Positions 47,460 through 58,378 of a DNA stretch of 64,000 nucleotides are shown one piece after another. The position numbers and the translations under genes were made by a program. Position 1 is the first letter of the stretch; every line of letters starts with the position of its first letter. This stretch comes from Diphasiastrum complanatum (lineage: Eukaryota; Streptophyta; Lycopodiopsida; Lycopodiales; Lycopodiaceae): NCBI GenBank assembly GCA_029204225.1, contig CM055107.1, positions 16,425,309-16,489,308 on the forward strand, written 5' to 3'. A model generated the notes under the pieces. The model saw only the letters and a list, made by a program, of their open reading frames with translations. It did no database searches and had not been told where the DNA came from.

Positions 47460-47815
47460 TGCATTGAATCCACGAATAGCCATGAATTGAAACCAACGCT
47501 CTAGTATGATTCCTAAAAATAGGATCTTAATATCTGATGACGGCTCAGGCGCAGAGCTATCTGCGCCGGGGTGCATTGAATCCATGAATAGCCATGAATT
47601 GAAACCAATGCTCTAGTATGATTCCTGAAAATAGGATCTCAATATCTGATGACGGTTCTGCGCGGCTGCGCCTGAGCCGTCATCAGATTTGCAAATATTT
47701 TTGGAAAATCTGATGGCCACCTCAGGGGCAGGGCTATCTGCGCCGCTTTAGATAGCTCTGTGCCTGAGCCGGCCATCATATTTTTCAAAAAATTCCAAAT
47801 ATTTTCCATCTGAAC
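47460..47815. repeat. 109-bp tandem duplication and nested GC-rich hairpins
   Basis: GTGCATTGAATCCACGAATAG to GGATCTTAATATCTGATGACGG (47459-47544) is repeated at 47572-47657. Downstream, TCTGATGACGGCTCAGGCGC and GCGCCTGAGCCGTCATCAGA face each other, as do GGGCAGGGCTATCTGCGCC and AGATAGCTCTGTGCCTGAGC. The segment can fold into several alternative hairpins. It resembles the end of a small DNA transposon, but no target duplication was found. Confidence 0.7.
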
Positions 47816-47940
47816 CGGCCAAATTTTTTTAACAAAATAAACGGAAAATCTAATTAAAGGTATATGCAGCAAGATTACCTCTGTATAGTGTTGGGTTATC
47901 TCACAGCACCTACTGGAAAACCAAGAGAGAGCAGGCAGGC

Positions 47941-47971
<31 letters not shown>

Positions 47972-48325
47972 TGTCGTGAAATGTTGTTGCATTGACAGCC
48001 AACGTAGAGTGCTCATATAACATAGAAAGGGAGCACATGCTAAGAAAATGATTGCATGGATTGCCACGCTGGACTAACACACATTGTGTCACACATTGTG
48101 TTTGCTCTGTTTTGGTCACACATGCTAATAATCCCTCACTTGATCAAAACACTGGAACACTAACATATTTTCTAGCTTTATCACTCTTAGAACCTCCCAC
48201 ACATAAATGCTTTGCAAGTACAATTGAAACTTCAAGTCATCCTTTTTAATGCACTCCTTATAAATTCACATGCCTTTGTTTTACATTGATAATCTAGATC
48301 ATAATGCAATTGTTTATTCTTCTTT
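47816..48325. other. Intergenic DNA with a short (GA)n tract
   Basis: No gene is seen. A (GA)n tract of about 24 bp lies at 47947-47970. CACACATTGTG is repeated near 48079 and 48091. Confidence 0.5.
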
Positions 48326-48656
48326 TTAAACCAAATGAGCTTCATATGACTGGGCATCATCATAGGCCTTTTTCCAGCATTTCTTTGGATTGTGGCCAGG
48401 TTTGCCACAATATGTGCATTTCTCCTTATTTGCCATGCTTCTGCTTGCCTTTGAGAAAAGTGCAAGTTCACTACTCCCACTGGTTCCCATGTTTGCATCT
48501 TTCTTGCGCAGTTCTTCTTGCAAGAGGAGTGATTTGACAACTTGAATGCTTGTCATTCCTGGTGTGCATGCAAGAACAGAGGCCAGGGATGCATAGGATT
48601 CTGGCAAACTATTAAGAAGTAGAACTATCTTCTCATCTTCATCAATCTTGCCCATG
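48326..48656 (-). pseudogene. Copia gag C-terminal fragment with zinc knuckle
   Basis: The frame reads IDEDEKIVLLLNSLPESYAS, VKSLLLQEELRKKD and KCTYCGKPGHNPKKCWKK, the end of the UBN2-type copia gag with its CCHC knuckle, then PR-less sequence to 48326. Upstream it is cut at about 48656, where the plus-strand coiled-coil coding region begins. The residues above that in the open frame are antisense to the neighbour. Confidence 0.85.
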
Positions 48657-50213
48657 TTAGACGAAAAAAAAGACATGGAAAAATGCATATCCAAACTGGG
48701 ATCAGAGAATACCTTGATCAGCCAAAAATCAATACAATTTAACCGAGAGCTCAAAATTGCCAAGCAACATGAGGCAAAGTCTGAAGCCGCCCTGAAAAAC
48801 GCACAACAAACTGCTGAGCACCTTGAAGGATATGTGGCGACTCTTCATAATTCCTTGACAACAGCCCAAGACCAAGTGGACAAAGTCGTCCAAGACACCA
48901 AACAACGAGTATTGTTGCAGACTAGTCAGTTGGATATGGCTGAGCTTGAATGAGAGCGCCTACAAGGTGAATTGGATGCGACCACCCTTGAACACGACCC
49001 TTACCTCCAGACCCAAGTGCTTGATCGTCTAGTCTCACTGGAAGAGATCAAATACATGTTCAGGAAGGTTGAAACCTACCAAACTTCCTTGGTAGGGTTT
49101 CAATTTTTTTTTTTGATAAACTCAAATGTACGACAACAACTGAGTTGGCAAAGGCAAAGGCAATAATTAAAGATTATGAAAAGGCAATCGCTCAAGTTTT
49201 GGAAGCCGGGCCCCAAATTCCATTTTCTGTGATGTCGCAGTTCTTGCCTCACTACCAAGATCAGGGAGGCTTGGATATAGGTTTGGACGGGCTAGAAATA
49301 CAAGACATACCAGATGACCAAGCCACGAAAAAAGGTCTGTCAACTTCAAGGCCCAAGCCATTGTTTCAGAAGCGTTTCTGCAACAACATCTGCATGAGTC
49401 CTCCAGGGGTGGATGGATGATTAAATTCAAGACCTCTGAGATAGAGGAGGGCAAGGAATTGGACGAGCTACCAGCATTGGGAGAGCAGCCGACATGGAGA
49501 ACAATAGTTTTTTAGAAGACTCCGGATTCTATGAGGAGTTATGTTGTCAGCCCTCGTCAAATGGACGAGCTACCAGCATTGGGAGAACAGTCGACATGGA
49601 GAACAATAGTTTTTGAGAAGACTCCGGATTCTATGAGGAGTTATGTTGTCAGCCCTCGTCAATTGCGGGTAGATCTCTATTATTTGCCAATGCCACGTCG
49701 AAATAAATGGAAAGATTTAAGGATTCCATTGGACCAAGTCACAATCCATACCCCGAATTGGCCCATAATCCACCAACTATATAATTGGCAAATATTAGTG
49801 GATTTCAACCAAGCCTCACAATTTTATGCGGCCGAGTATAGACATTTGCTGGATCCGACTGTTGGACAATCTACTCTTTTTGCAAACGATTTGACCATGT
49901 TGGCGTCTGTAGTCACACAGTGGGATGATTGCTTATCTCAATTGGCATTCGATCCTAATGAACCAATGGCGTCCGGCAATGTGCAAGATCAATTGTCACT
50001 TGCCAGATTATACTACCGTGCCGCAATGCTGGGCGGAATGTGGTAATCCAAATTTACGGCATGGACCACTTCGAAATGGATTGTCGGGGCAAATAAGTAC
50101 TTCTTACCGCACAAGAAAGATTTCAACATGGCGTGCTTGGAATTCATGGAGAAGGTGCAGTACCATTTGATCAAGGTACGATGCGAGGCTAATCAGAGTT
50201 GGAGGGTTTGTGG
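48657..50213 (+). pseudogene. Unidentified coiled-coil protein coding region, at least three frame breaks
   Basis: The first frame (48648-48953) reads ISQKSIQFNRELKIAKQHEA, SEAALKNAQQTAEHLEGYVA and QDQVDKVVQDTKQRVLLQ, with clear heptads. A TGA at 48951 interrupts, but the same frame continues ERLQGELDATTLEHDPYLQ. A poly-T run at 49101-49113 shifts it to ELAKAKAIIKDYEKAIAQVL. After a 102-bp duplication, a fourth frame (49531-50046) reads LRVDLYYLPMPRRNKWKDLR, WPIIHQLYNWQILVDFNQAS and LSLARLYYRAAMLGG. A last frame reaches 50213 (HKKDFNMACLEFMEKVQYHL). I recognise no family. A retrotransposon gag-like ORF or a captured host gene is possible, as the coding ends eight bases before an LTR-like block. 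Confidence 0.5.
49461..49664 (+). repeat. 102-bp tandem duplication inside the coiled-coil coding region
   Basis: GGACGAGCTACCAGCATTGGG starts at 49461 and again at 49563. The two units differ at only about five positions, so the duplication is young. 102 bp is 34 codons, giving KTPDSMRSYVVSPRQ twice. The first copy has TAG where the second has GAG. Confidence 0.92.
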
Positions 50214-50221
50214 ATCTTGAG

Positions 50222-50785
50222 TGTCATGTGCCAACCTTAGCATTCAAACATCTAATCTATTCATTAAACATCAAATCACAATGGAAATGCAAGAGATCAA
50301 GAAACTAGTCAAAGAATCAAGAAGATAGCTAAAAGTAGCAAAACTTCACCAAAATAGGCAAGGTAGGGTATCTTTATTCATGATTATTGATCATTCACAA
50401 GATAGGGGCCTGATTCTAGAGCATGATCATAGCTCTCATGTGATTTTAGGCACATGAACCACTTTCTCCATCAAGAAAGCTCTCCAAGAGAAGGTTCAAG
50501 ATCTCTTAAAAACTCAAAATTACAAAATGAACAATAGCCTCCAAATTTAGCACAACCTCAGCTATTTGTAGTGGTCATTTGTGTCTCTACTATAAGTTTG
50601 GGGCTTTATTTAACTAAATTGGGCCTTACAACCATTATTACAATTTCGCTATTCTCAATTATAGCGAGGTTGTTTGAACCACTTTATTAACTATCCTATG
50701 GACTAGTTCTAATCTAATTTAGCTCCATGGCTATATTTGGCAGTTCATTAGTAAGCTCATGGGCTAATTACATGCAGCACATGAC
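50222..50785 (-). mobile_element. LTR-like block with adjacent polypurine tract (minus orientation)
   Basis: The plus strand begins TGTCATGTGCC and ends GCAGCACATGAC, an inverted GTCATGTGC terminus. Just outside the upper end the minus strand has AAAGTAGGGGGAGAG, a good polypurine tract of the type that precedes a 3' LTR. The block has no open frame. The body of the matching element is not recognisable above 50786, so this may be a solo LTR with part of its tract. Confidence 0.5.
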
Positions 50786-51960
50786 TCTCCCCCTACTTTA
50801 AGCATTTTTGCCCTCAAAAATGAAGGTCGTGTAGTCCTTTGTTGAGTGCCATGTTTCGTAAATTCTTTGGCGGAAGTTGAGAAGTATTTGGCCACCTTGA
50901 ATAAGAAACATCTTTTTTTGTATTATTCTTGTCAGTGGCCATCTACCATTTAAATTTTGTTGCCTCAAGTTAAACTTCTAGCCTATTGTTGTAGAACAAG
51001 GTTGCAACGAGTTTTCTTCATAGAGAACCTTTGATCCACAACTGATCCCATAAAATTAATAAGATCACTGAAGAAGAGATTGATGAAACACAGGAAACCC
51101 TCAAGTTGCATTAATTCTATATGGGTTGACAAGATTCAAGCAACAGGACATTCAATAGTCTTCTTCCTCAGTATCTTCCTCGATTGGATAGGCTATTCAA
51201 TTCCAGATGCATCTTTTCTTGTCCTTGCATCCGGTTTTGTTGCCTTGTGCATTGCTCCTTGATGTAGGATCACAATATCTTTTTGTGACTCCAAAGCGTT
51301 GATTTAAGCAATGATTTCATCCAAGTTATCTGATTGAGCATTGGAGTTTCGTCTTGTCGAATCAATTTGACATATTGTATTGCTACTATTAATGTCTTTG
51401 TCATTTCTAAAGTTTGCATATGAGTTTCTATTAGATATTTAAGACAAATTAGCAACATTGCCGATAAAACTGTGGAGCAATTGGGAGACGATGAATTACT
51501 ATAAGCAATCATACATGATTTATTGTATATGGATTGAAAACTTTTGTTTTGAGCATTTATAGAATGCTATATGGACTAAGCATATGCCAAGGTAAGTGTG
51601 CAATGCAAAGCCATACTTTTCTTAAAATTTCACTTGTTGCGATGTTTGTCCACATTGATTTATTATATTGAATAAGTTTGAGTCTTGTTGATTGCATGCT
51701 TAATGTGTTAGAAAAAATTGTGGACTACTATTTTGATGCATTTGCAAGGTGGGATTGCCAAACTAGACTTCCAAGCATGTTTTTCAAAGACTTAAAAGGA
51801 TGGAGTATATGGCATGTGGATGTGTAGAGGGCCTATGTGTGGAATATCAACTTGTGGAAAATCAACTTGTGGGAACAAATTGTCGTAAGTGGCTAGTTCA
51901 ATTATAGAGAACGACAAAGTAGATGTTTGATGGTCCTATTGTTCCATTCTATATGACCAA
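50786..51960. other. Unassigned DNA, no gene seen
   Basis: No recognisable protein is encoded on either strand. The open frames at 51080-51262 and 51270-51512 lack domain features. Confidence 0.45.
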
Positions 51961-51961
51961 A

Positions 51962-52040
51962 GGGTGTTGGCTCAATTGGTTATCTTGACATCCAAAGTCT
52001 CTTTGGTCTCAAGTTCGAGCCTCCCCTTGGAAACCAAGAA
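51962..52040 (+). repeat. tRNA-like sequence, probable SINE head
   Basis: TGGCTCAATTGG (51968-51979) matches a pol III A box, and AGTTCGAGCCT (52012-52022) matches a B box (GGTTCGANNCC). Their spacing is about 44 bp start to start. The start GGGTGTTGGCTCAATTGGTT resembles the 5' half of a tRNA gene. It lacks a convincing acceptor stem, so a tRNA-derived SINE promoter is more likely than a working tRNA gene. The downstream body and tail could not be delimited. Confidence 0.5.
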
Positions 52041-52550
52041 GCATTCTACATGACCATATCTTTTGAGATAATAAGCAATGTGTAATCACAATATCTTGGC
52101 TAACATCCCAATCAAAGTTTCCAAAATAGGCCTATTTGCAATTCTAGACCAAATATCACATGATGTATAACATTCCAGTGTGATATTTGCGATCTAGAAT
52201 GGACATTTGGATAGCAAGGAATCCTTTAGCAATCTGGAATAGACATTTAATTTGGATAGCAAGGGATTGCATTAAAGTTCTCCAATCCACCAAAAAAGCA
52301 ACCAGAGTTCTCGTCCACAACTAGATGTTTGGTTTTCAAGTACTATGAGTGTAATATGAAAACCATGTTCCATCATTCATTTATTCTTTCAATGTTTTAT
52401 TTTGATTTGCATGCATTGCCACGTGGTTGTAGACCCTTATGAAAGACAAGGTTTTACGAGTTGTTTTCGTCCACCGCTTTGGGATGGATGGTGGACCCTG
52501 CCAGTGCTCAGACGTTGTGCAGTCCCATTTGGGTAGGTATTGGAGTCACG
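52041..52550. other. Unassigned DNA with a short duplication
   Basis: TGGACATTTGGATAGCAAGG and AGACATTTAATTTGGATAGCAAGG lie about 50 bp apart near 52200-52265. No gene is seen. Confidence 0.4.
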
Positions 52551-52641
52551 TCAGAGGAGATCAGCCTTTGTCCATGGTAATTGGAGTACCCCCCATGTGA
52601 ATGAAAAGACACATGCACACACACATAATTGAGAGGGATGC

Positions 52642-54046
52642 TCATGAGGAAAGCTTGCCAAGTTGACTTGGGTACAAAAAGCCCGCTTCACATAGCTCAC
52701 TATTTTCCTGCCACCATAGAAAATTAGCACAAAACAAGGCTTGATCCCAAAAGGATTTAGGAAGATTTGCACCTAACCTCATGGCCTTGGATCTTTCACA
52801 TAAGGTTCTATTCTTCCTATTGACCTCTCCATTTTGATGTGGTCTCCTTGGGCTTGTGTACTCCCTCTTGATCCCATTTGCATCCAAAATGCTTTGAACT
52901 TGGTAGAAATGTACTGACCACCATAGTCACTCATCAAGCACTTGATCTTTGTAGAAAATTGGACTTCCCTTGCCATCTTGAACTTGCCAAAAACATCAAA
53001 TACCTCATCCTTGATCTTTAGTAGATAAACCCAACAAAATCTACTAACCATCACCTCCAATGACTTGTAGTTGAGATGCCCCAATCTCTTTTGCCATACC
53101 TCTTGTATATACAATTGATCCTTTTCCATACATCCAACTTGATTAGCCACAACAAAAGCATCAAGTTTGAACACCTTACCTTGCCTCTTCTCTTTTGCAA
53201 TCAATTCATCCTCTTTCTTGATCAAACAAGCATCATCATCAAACTCCACCTTGAACCCCTTGTCAAGCGTTTGACTCAAACCAAGGAGATTCTTAGTGAT
53301 AGATGGAATGAACAAAACATCCTTCAAATTCACATTCGTATTAGTAGAGAGGGAAATAGGATTGCGCCAATTCCTTTGATTGCTCACTCACCATCATTGG
53401 CCGTGTAGATCACCTTCTTGTCACCTTCAAATGCCATCAATGATGGATAATATTCCTCATGATAATGCTTCACTATCAATATCTCCATGATTAGACAACA
53501 AGCAAGATGACATAACAAAAGCATCATTTGGATTTTGTTTGTCAACACCATCTTCATCAAAAGTTAGATTGGTTTGCTTCTCACCTTGATCTCTCTTCTT
53601 CTCGAAGCAATCACTAGCAAAATTCCCTTTGAATCCACAATAGAAACATTTTATCTTGGATCTATCTTTCTTCTTGCCAACAAAAGTAGAAGGCTCACCT
53701 TGATCTTGCCCTTTTGACCATTTGCTTTTGCCTTTACTTTGACCTTGCTCCTCTCCAACTTGAGATGTAGAAGATGATCCTGCTCTTGGTTGGAGTCTAC
53801 GCTTCAGCCACCAAGACCTCTTGCAAGTCCTCCAAACTTGGAAATGTCTTTTGAATAGCAAAACTTTGCACCAAATTAGCACGATCATCCAATAAGTCGT
53901 TAAGAACAACTCTCCACATCCTTAATGCTTTCACCAATGCATGCTAGTTCATCAATCAAACCTTTAACTCTCAAAACAAAAGCATGAGCACCATCATCCT
54001 TCTTTTGAAGACTTTGAAAAGTTTTCCTCCTTAGGGTTAGGACCCT
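52642..54046 (-). pseudogene. Copia gag-protease-integrase remnant, internally deleted
   Basis: Gag enters at SRVLTLRRKTFQSLQKKD (near 54040) with ADELACIGESIKDVE-like sequence. The zinc knuckle is KCFYCGFKGNFASDCFEKK at about 53650-53595. Protease is almost wholly missing. NVNLKDVLFIPSITKNLLGL and EVWQKRLGHLNYKSLEVM (pre-integrase) follow, then VSRFCWVYLLKIKDEVFDVF joins the integrase core after a deletion that removes the first catalytic Asp. CLMSDYGGQYISTKF keeps the second Asp. After a frame change, NGEVNRKNRTLCERSKAM replaces the usual VAERKN, keeping Glu only one residue away. The element ends at about 52642. Confidence 0.87.
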
Positions 54047-54340
54047 AGATTTCATGTTGGCCTCAAAATCGCCAAAAATAGATCAACTATACAAGTTGAA
54101 TTTTTCACACCTTCCACTACCATGTGCAAGTTTTTTCTCCAAATTCCAGTAAGTAGATTAAAAAATCGGCCTACTGCAAGTGGTTTGACCTAAAATGAGA
54201 TTTTGATCACAATAATCCACTTTCTATACTTGAAAATGCTTGATTTGAGATAATAACCACTCCAACCCTTCATAGAATATATGGTGCCCCCAAATACTCC
54301 ACTAGATTTGGAAAAAACTACCAACTTTAGCCTACAACCA
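54047..54340 (-). mobile_element. Copia leader (5' UTR) region, copy 1
   Basis: TTTGACCTAAAATGA, GGCCTACT and TATTCTATG...GGCGCC-type landmarks match the leader of the related element at 58838-59421. It lies between the primer-binding site and the truncated gag. The innermost part (54047-54109, TGTTGGCCTCAAAATCGCC...TTTTTCACA) also matches 60078-60123, so a piece of another element segment has been joined here. Confidence 0.65.
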
Positions 54341-54352
54341 ACTCTGGTACCA
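54341..54352 (-). other. Primer-binding site, tRNA-Met type (copia copy 1)
   Basis: On the minus strand TGGTACCAGAGT matches TGGTATCAGAGC, complementary to initiator tRNA-Met, at 10 of 12 bases. It directly follows TTTTTTCACA, a likely LTR end. Confidence 0.65.
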
Positions 54353-55598
54353 TGTGAAAAAATCAGATCCAAAACATGCTTAATGGATCAATTAGATCTA
54401 GGGCTAAATTTGAGTGCACATCTAGATTCACTAACATGCCATACTCCTTTATTGATATTCTGTTATAAAGAAATGCTAAACAATCAGGCATCAAAGATAG
54501 CCATACATTTCTTCGTTTATGATACTTGTGGAAGAAGAGTGAGAGTTAAGGAACATTCAACAAGAATGCAATAGAATAGAACAAATAGCAAATCTGTATA
54601 TTTCATGTTGTAATAACAACAATCAGATCACAATGCAATTGCACTTCCTACTTGTCCGGAACACCACAAATTAGGGAATTGACAAGCATGCAATCAGAAC
54701 AATTTCAAATTTTGCCAACACAAAATTGCAAAATTTTAGACGACCATAACTTTGGCTACAGGACACCAAAATAGGTGCTGTAAAGCTCAAAATAGAGGCA
54801 AACTTAGTGATCCAGACACTTGCCACATAAGGTTTCCACCTAGGCTTCACATGTGTGATAATAGAGCAGCCAAAAATCTGTAGTAGGGCAAAAATGGTCA
54901 TGTTCTACACTTGTTTGACTTCCTACAAGCTCAATTCTTGGAATTCTTGGCTCTAACTTCAAGGAAAGCTTCAAAATACTTTGATTCACCTCTTTACAAG
55001 CTCTAAATGGTGTTTTACAGCCACTACTATCCAACTTTATGAAAAAAAAGCAAGCAAAAATGATGTTTTTTAGCTCTTTCCTGATTTTTTCTTCACTATA
55101 AAGTGGAAATTCATGATATGCAACTCTTTCTCTAGCACATGCAAACCAATTTACAAAATTTCCATCTAATTGATCTGATCTTGCTTGATTTTGATTCTTC
55201 CTATCTATTTTGTGTCAAAAAGCATGAAAAACCAAGCAATTTTGATCAAAACATAGCTAGAATAAAAAATTATTGAAAGAACCAGCATGCATCATTAATT
55301 TCATCATTAATGATCCCTAAAATGAAAGTACACTTGCTGGAAAATTCAGAGATACATAAGATTTGAGCCACACAAGAAAAAGCTCCAAAAAAGCAACACA
55401 AATTGGCTTTCTAGGACAATTCACCATAAATTACAAAAAAATAAGAGAGACATGGATCTTAGCAACATGCAAATTGAAACCGGGAGAATCCACCAACTTG
55501 CACACTTGTTTCACCACCTGGATGAGAATACTAGTTGTTCTCCACCAAAATTCCAACGAAAAACAACACCACTCCAAGTTTCCCGCCCGATCTTCGTA
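54353..55598 (-). mobile_element. Probable LTR (lower part) and unassigned DNA
   Basis: TGTGAAAAAATCAG at 54353 resembles the LTR edge TGTGAAAACATCAG at 59434, and GCACATCTAGATT(C/T)A recurs at both, so the first few hundred bases are likely LTR. The upper limit is not clear. No coding sequence is recognised from 54600 to 55598. Confidence 0.45.
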
Positions 55599-55616
55599 AG
55601 CCTTGCTATGATACCA
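55599..55616 (-). other. Possible primer-binding site
   Basis: TGGTATCATAGCAAGG on the minus strand resembles the initiator tRNA-Met site TGGTATCAGAGC. No adjacent LTR end with TG/CA is evident, so this is weak. Confidence 0.35.
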
Positions 55617-55934
55617 CTATAAGGGAAAGCTCCTCAAGACCCTACTTACACGACAAACACAATGGAAAAACCACCCAACCAAGTAGAAGTAACCAATCAA
55701 CTCTAGAAGCTTCACCCCCAAGCCAAGGAATAGGAAGCATGAAAGTAGAGTGAGAGCCTGACAATGAATCAACCATAAGATAGAGTAATAGGGCGAGAGG
55801 GTGAGTTTGGCCTCCTTATATAAGGCTTAGAACCCCTTGTGCCACGGGTGAAAAGGACTCAACATAGTCAATACCATACTCTTGGGCATATCCTTTTGCC
55901 ACCAACCTTGCCTTGCAATCAGAGTGGAAAAAGA
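55617..55934 (-). pseudogene. Copia RT N-terminal scrap
   Basis: On the minus strand, from about 55930, the sequence reads DCKARLVAKGYAQEYGIDYV then ESFSPVA, the conserved copia RT entry (KARLVAKGYxQxxGIDYxETFSPV). It then enters sequence with a TATATAAGG box (55816) and no homology. The fragment is about 30 codons long and has been inserted or left beside the dispersed repeat. Confidence 0.75.
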
Positions 55935-56330
55935 GGAAGGAAAGTATTTTCAAAAGATAATTTTTGATGGAAAATGACTTATAAAATCACTGTTTCAGTC
56001 ATATGTTGCGCATACAGTATTGGAAACCTTCGCTGAACTTTCAGATTATACATCCACTTCGGATATATCTATACTGAGTTGGGCAAAGGTTCTTTTCCAA
56101 AAAAAGTACATGTTTTTGAGTTAGGCAAATGATCAACAATATGCCATTTTGGGAACCTTCGCCAAGCACCTTACTCTCCTCAGAAACCTTCGCCGAGATG
56201 CTAGATGGACTTAAAATGACAAAATTAGGTTGGCTATAGGTTCAGATCTTGAAAGTTGCATTTATGACAGTACTTGGGGGAAGGATCCTCTTGGGCGAAG
56301 GTTCATCCTTCGCCAGCCCTGGAAAACATT
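55935..56330 (+). repeat. Dispersed repeat with recurring AACCTTCGCCGA motif, copy 2
   Basis: Second copy of the repeat at 20620-21070, in the same orientation and with the same order of landmarks. It lies between a copia RT scrap and a copia gag, which suggests an insertion or an LTR fragment of a family present elsewhere in the genome. Confidence 0.8.
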
Positions 56331-56779
56331 CAAGGATCAATATCTCCATCATTAGCCAACAAGCAAGATGACATAACAAAAGTATCAGTTGAAAACTGTT
56401 CATCAACACCATCTTCATCAATAGTTAAATTGGTTTGCTTCTCACCTTGATCTCTCTTCTTCTCGAAGCAATCACTAGCAAAATGTCCTTTGACTCCACA
56501 ATATAAACATTTTAACTTGGATCTATCTTTCTCCTTGCCAAAAAAAGCAAAAGACTCACCTTGATCTTATCCTTTTGACCATTTGCCTTTGCCCTTGCCC
56601 TTGAACTTGCCTTTTTTGACATAGCTTCCTCCTTTCCAACTTGAGATGTAGAAAATGCTCCCTCTCTTGCTTGGAATATAAACTCTTCAGACACCAAGAC
56701 TTCCTGCAAGTCCTCCATACTTGGAAATGTCAAAGCTTTGCACAAAGTTAGCATGATCATCCAACAAGCCATTAAGAAC
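56331..56779 (-). pseudogene. Copia gag C-terminal part, below the 1.6-kb insertion
   Basis: The minus-strand homology to the 53.5-54.0 kb copy resumes here: LQEVLVSEEFIFQAREGAFS, KASSRARAKANGQK and the zinc-knuckle region near 56490. It forms one gag with 58379-58837 once 56780-58378 is removed. Confidence 0.8.
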
Positions 56780-58378
56780 TGTCGTAAAATCGCATGTGGG
56801 CATGAGCGGCAGCGGAAGCGAAAGCTCAAGGATTGAGCGGCGTGTAGGAACGGAAACGCAACAGTTAGCAGCAGAATTATTCATACAAAAGAATTCATAC
56901 AACTATTTGACAGTCCTTGATTTTGTGGCCAGTCCTCTTACAGTATCTGCAGAAAAATTTCTATGCTGGTTGGAATGATGAAGAGCTTGAATTCAAACCT
57001 GAACCATAATTTGGTCCAGACTGCATGTTGCTCTTCTTGTCAATAGAGCCTGACTTTGTAGATCTCTTGGATCTAAACTTCTGATTTTTTGAATACAGAG
57101 CTTGAGGATCCGATCTTGAGCCCGAGGAGGATGTTGATCTTCTGATCTCCTCTTGTAGGAGCAGCGAAATTACTCTAGATAGAGTGAGGTGTTCCTGGGA
57201 AGAAATTGCCATTACCCAATTTTCATAGGCTTCAGGTAGACTCGATAATAGAGTCATGAGTGCATCATAATCTTCTATGACTGAGCCTATTGCATTCATC
57301 TGCTCCATAAGAATTTTGAAGTGTTGAGGTGGTTCGAAACACTATCTACATCAGACATTCTGAGAGTGAAGAATTTATTCCTCAAATGAAGCTTGGAAGT
57401 AACGACTCTAATATCATAGAGAGTTGCTAGGATGTCCCATGCATTCTTAGTTGTCTGAGTAGCACGTATGTGACTGATCTGAATGTCCTTGATGTTGAGG
57501 GTGATCATGGCAAATGCTTTGCCATCTCTCAGTCTCCACTTGGTGATGATGGCTGCATCACCTTCTGGTTTGAGCTCTGTGCCATCAATGATGTCCCACA
57601 GTTCTTTGGCTAGAAGTATAACCTTCATCTTGAATTTCCAGAGATGGTAGTTATCTCCATCAAGGTTTTCAATGAGAGATGAACGAGATGATGGATCCAT
57701 TCTGGTTGAACGAGTTCTTTTGTAGAAACAATGGCTGTCGGAATACTGTTGGCTGCGCGTTTGCTAGAAAGACGTCTTGATAGAAACAAGACTGATAATC
57801 CGCAATAGAAATGCAGATTACTGAAATGCCTGTGAAGGTTTGTAACTCCTGAAGGGGCCCTTACACTAAAGGTATGTAGATCCGTAAGACGCCCTTAGTT
57901 TCAAGGCAGCGAAGAAGACGAAAAAGCCGAAAAATGCCTTAGACTGAAGTTAGAGGAAAAGGCGAAAGTGCTTTAAACTAAAGACAGTTAAGAAGACGAA
58001 GGTGCTTTAGATTTAAAGACATCGAAAAAGACAAAAAAAAAATAGAAGGCGCCTTAAAAATGATTTTTAAGGCACTTTGGCCACTTGGCCAGTGTGTCGC
58101 ATTTTTCGTGAAGAGAAAAAGACGAAGAAGGTGGAAAAGCAAAAGGTGCCTTAAGAATGGTTTCTTAGGCATTCTGGCCACCTGGCCAGTGTGTAGCATT
58201 TTTCGCTAAGGAGCGAAAAAGACGAAGAAGGAGGAGGTGCTTTAAAATGATTTCTAAGGCACAAGAAATCATCAAGGAAAAAAATGTGAAGGCCCAAAAA
58301 TATGTTGTCGGCCTTCGGTTTTTCCGGATGCTCATTACTTGAACGATTTGTTTAAGACTGAGCATAAGAAATCTAACA
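56780..58378 (-). mobile_element. 1.6-kb gag-bearing insertion with TG...CA ends and 5-bp target duplication, no LTR pair seen
   Basis: The host copia gag is interrupted exactly between AGAAC (56775-56779) and a second AGAAC (58379-58383); the related copy at 53.9 kb has the uninterrupted GTTAAGAACAAC. The insert begins TGTCGTAAAATCGC and ends AAATCTAACA on the plus strand, as retroviral-type integrase products do. It carries a minus-strand copia gag only. I compared the ends by eye and see no LTR-length similarity between them. It may be a non-autonomous derivative whose LTR was lost at one end or has diverged. Confidence 0.8.
56890..57700 (-). pseudogene. Copia gag inside the 1.6-kb insertion, one frameshift
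   Basis: Frame one (57700-57296) starts MDPSSRSSLIENLDGDNYHL, with WKFKMKVILLAKELWDIIDG and TTKNAWDILATLYDIRV, a UBN2-type gag. After a frame change near 57310, frame two continues VIEDYDALMTLLSSLPEAYE and LSRVISLLLQEEIRRS, then a Ser-rich stretch. The zinc knuckle survives in a third frame near 56950-56900 (CRYCKRTGHKIKDCQ). The sequence differs clearly from the host copia gag, so the insertion belongs to another family. Confidence 0.85.

Noticed and set aside
51962-52035. Functional tRNA gene
   Set aside because: A and B boxes are present, but the acceptor and anticodon stems do not pair and the 3' end does not fit.
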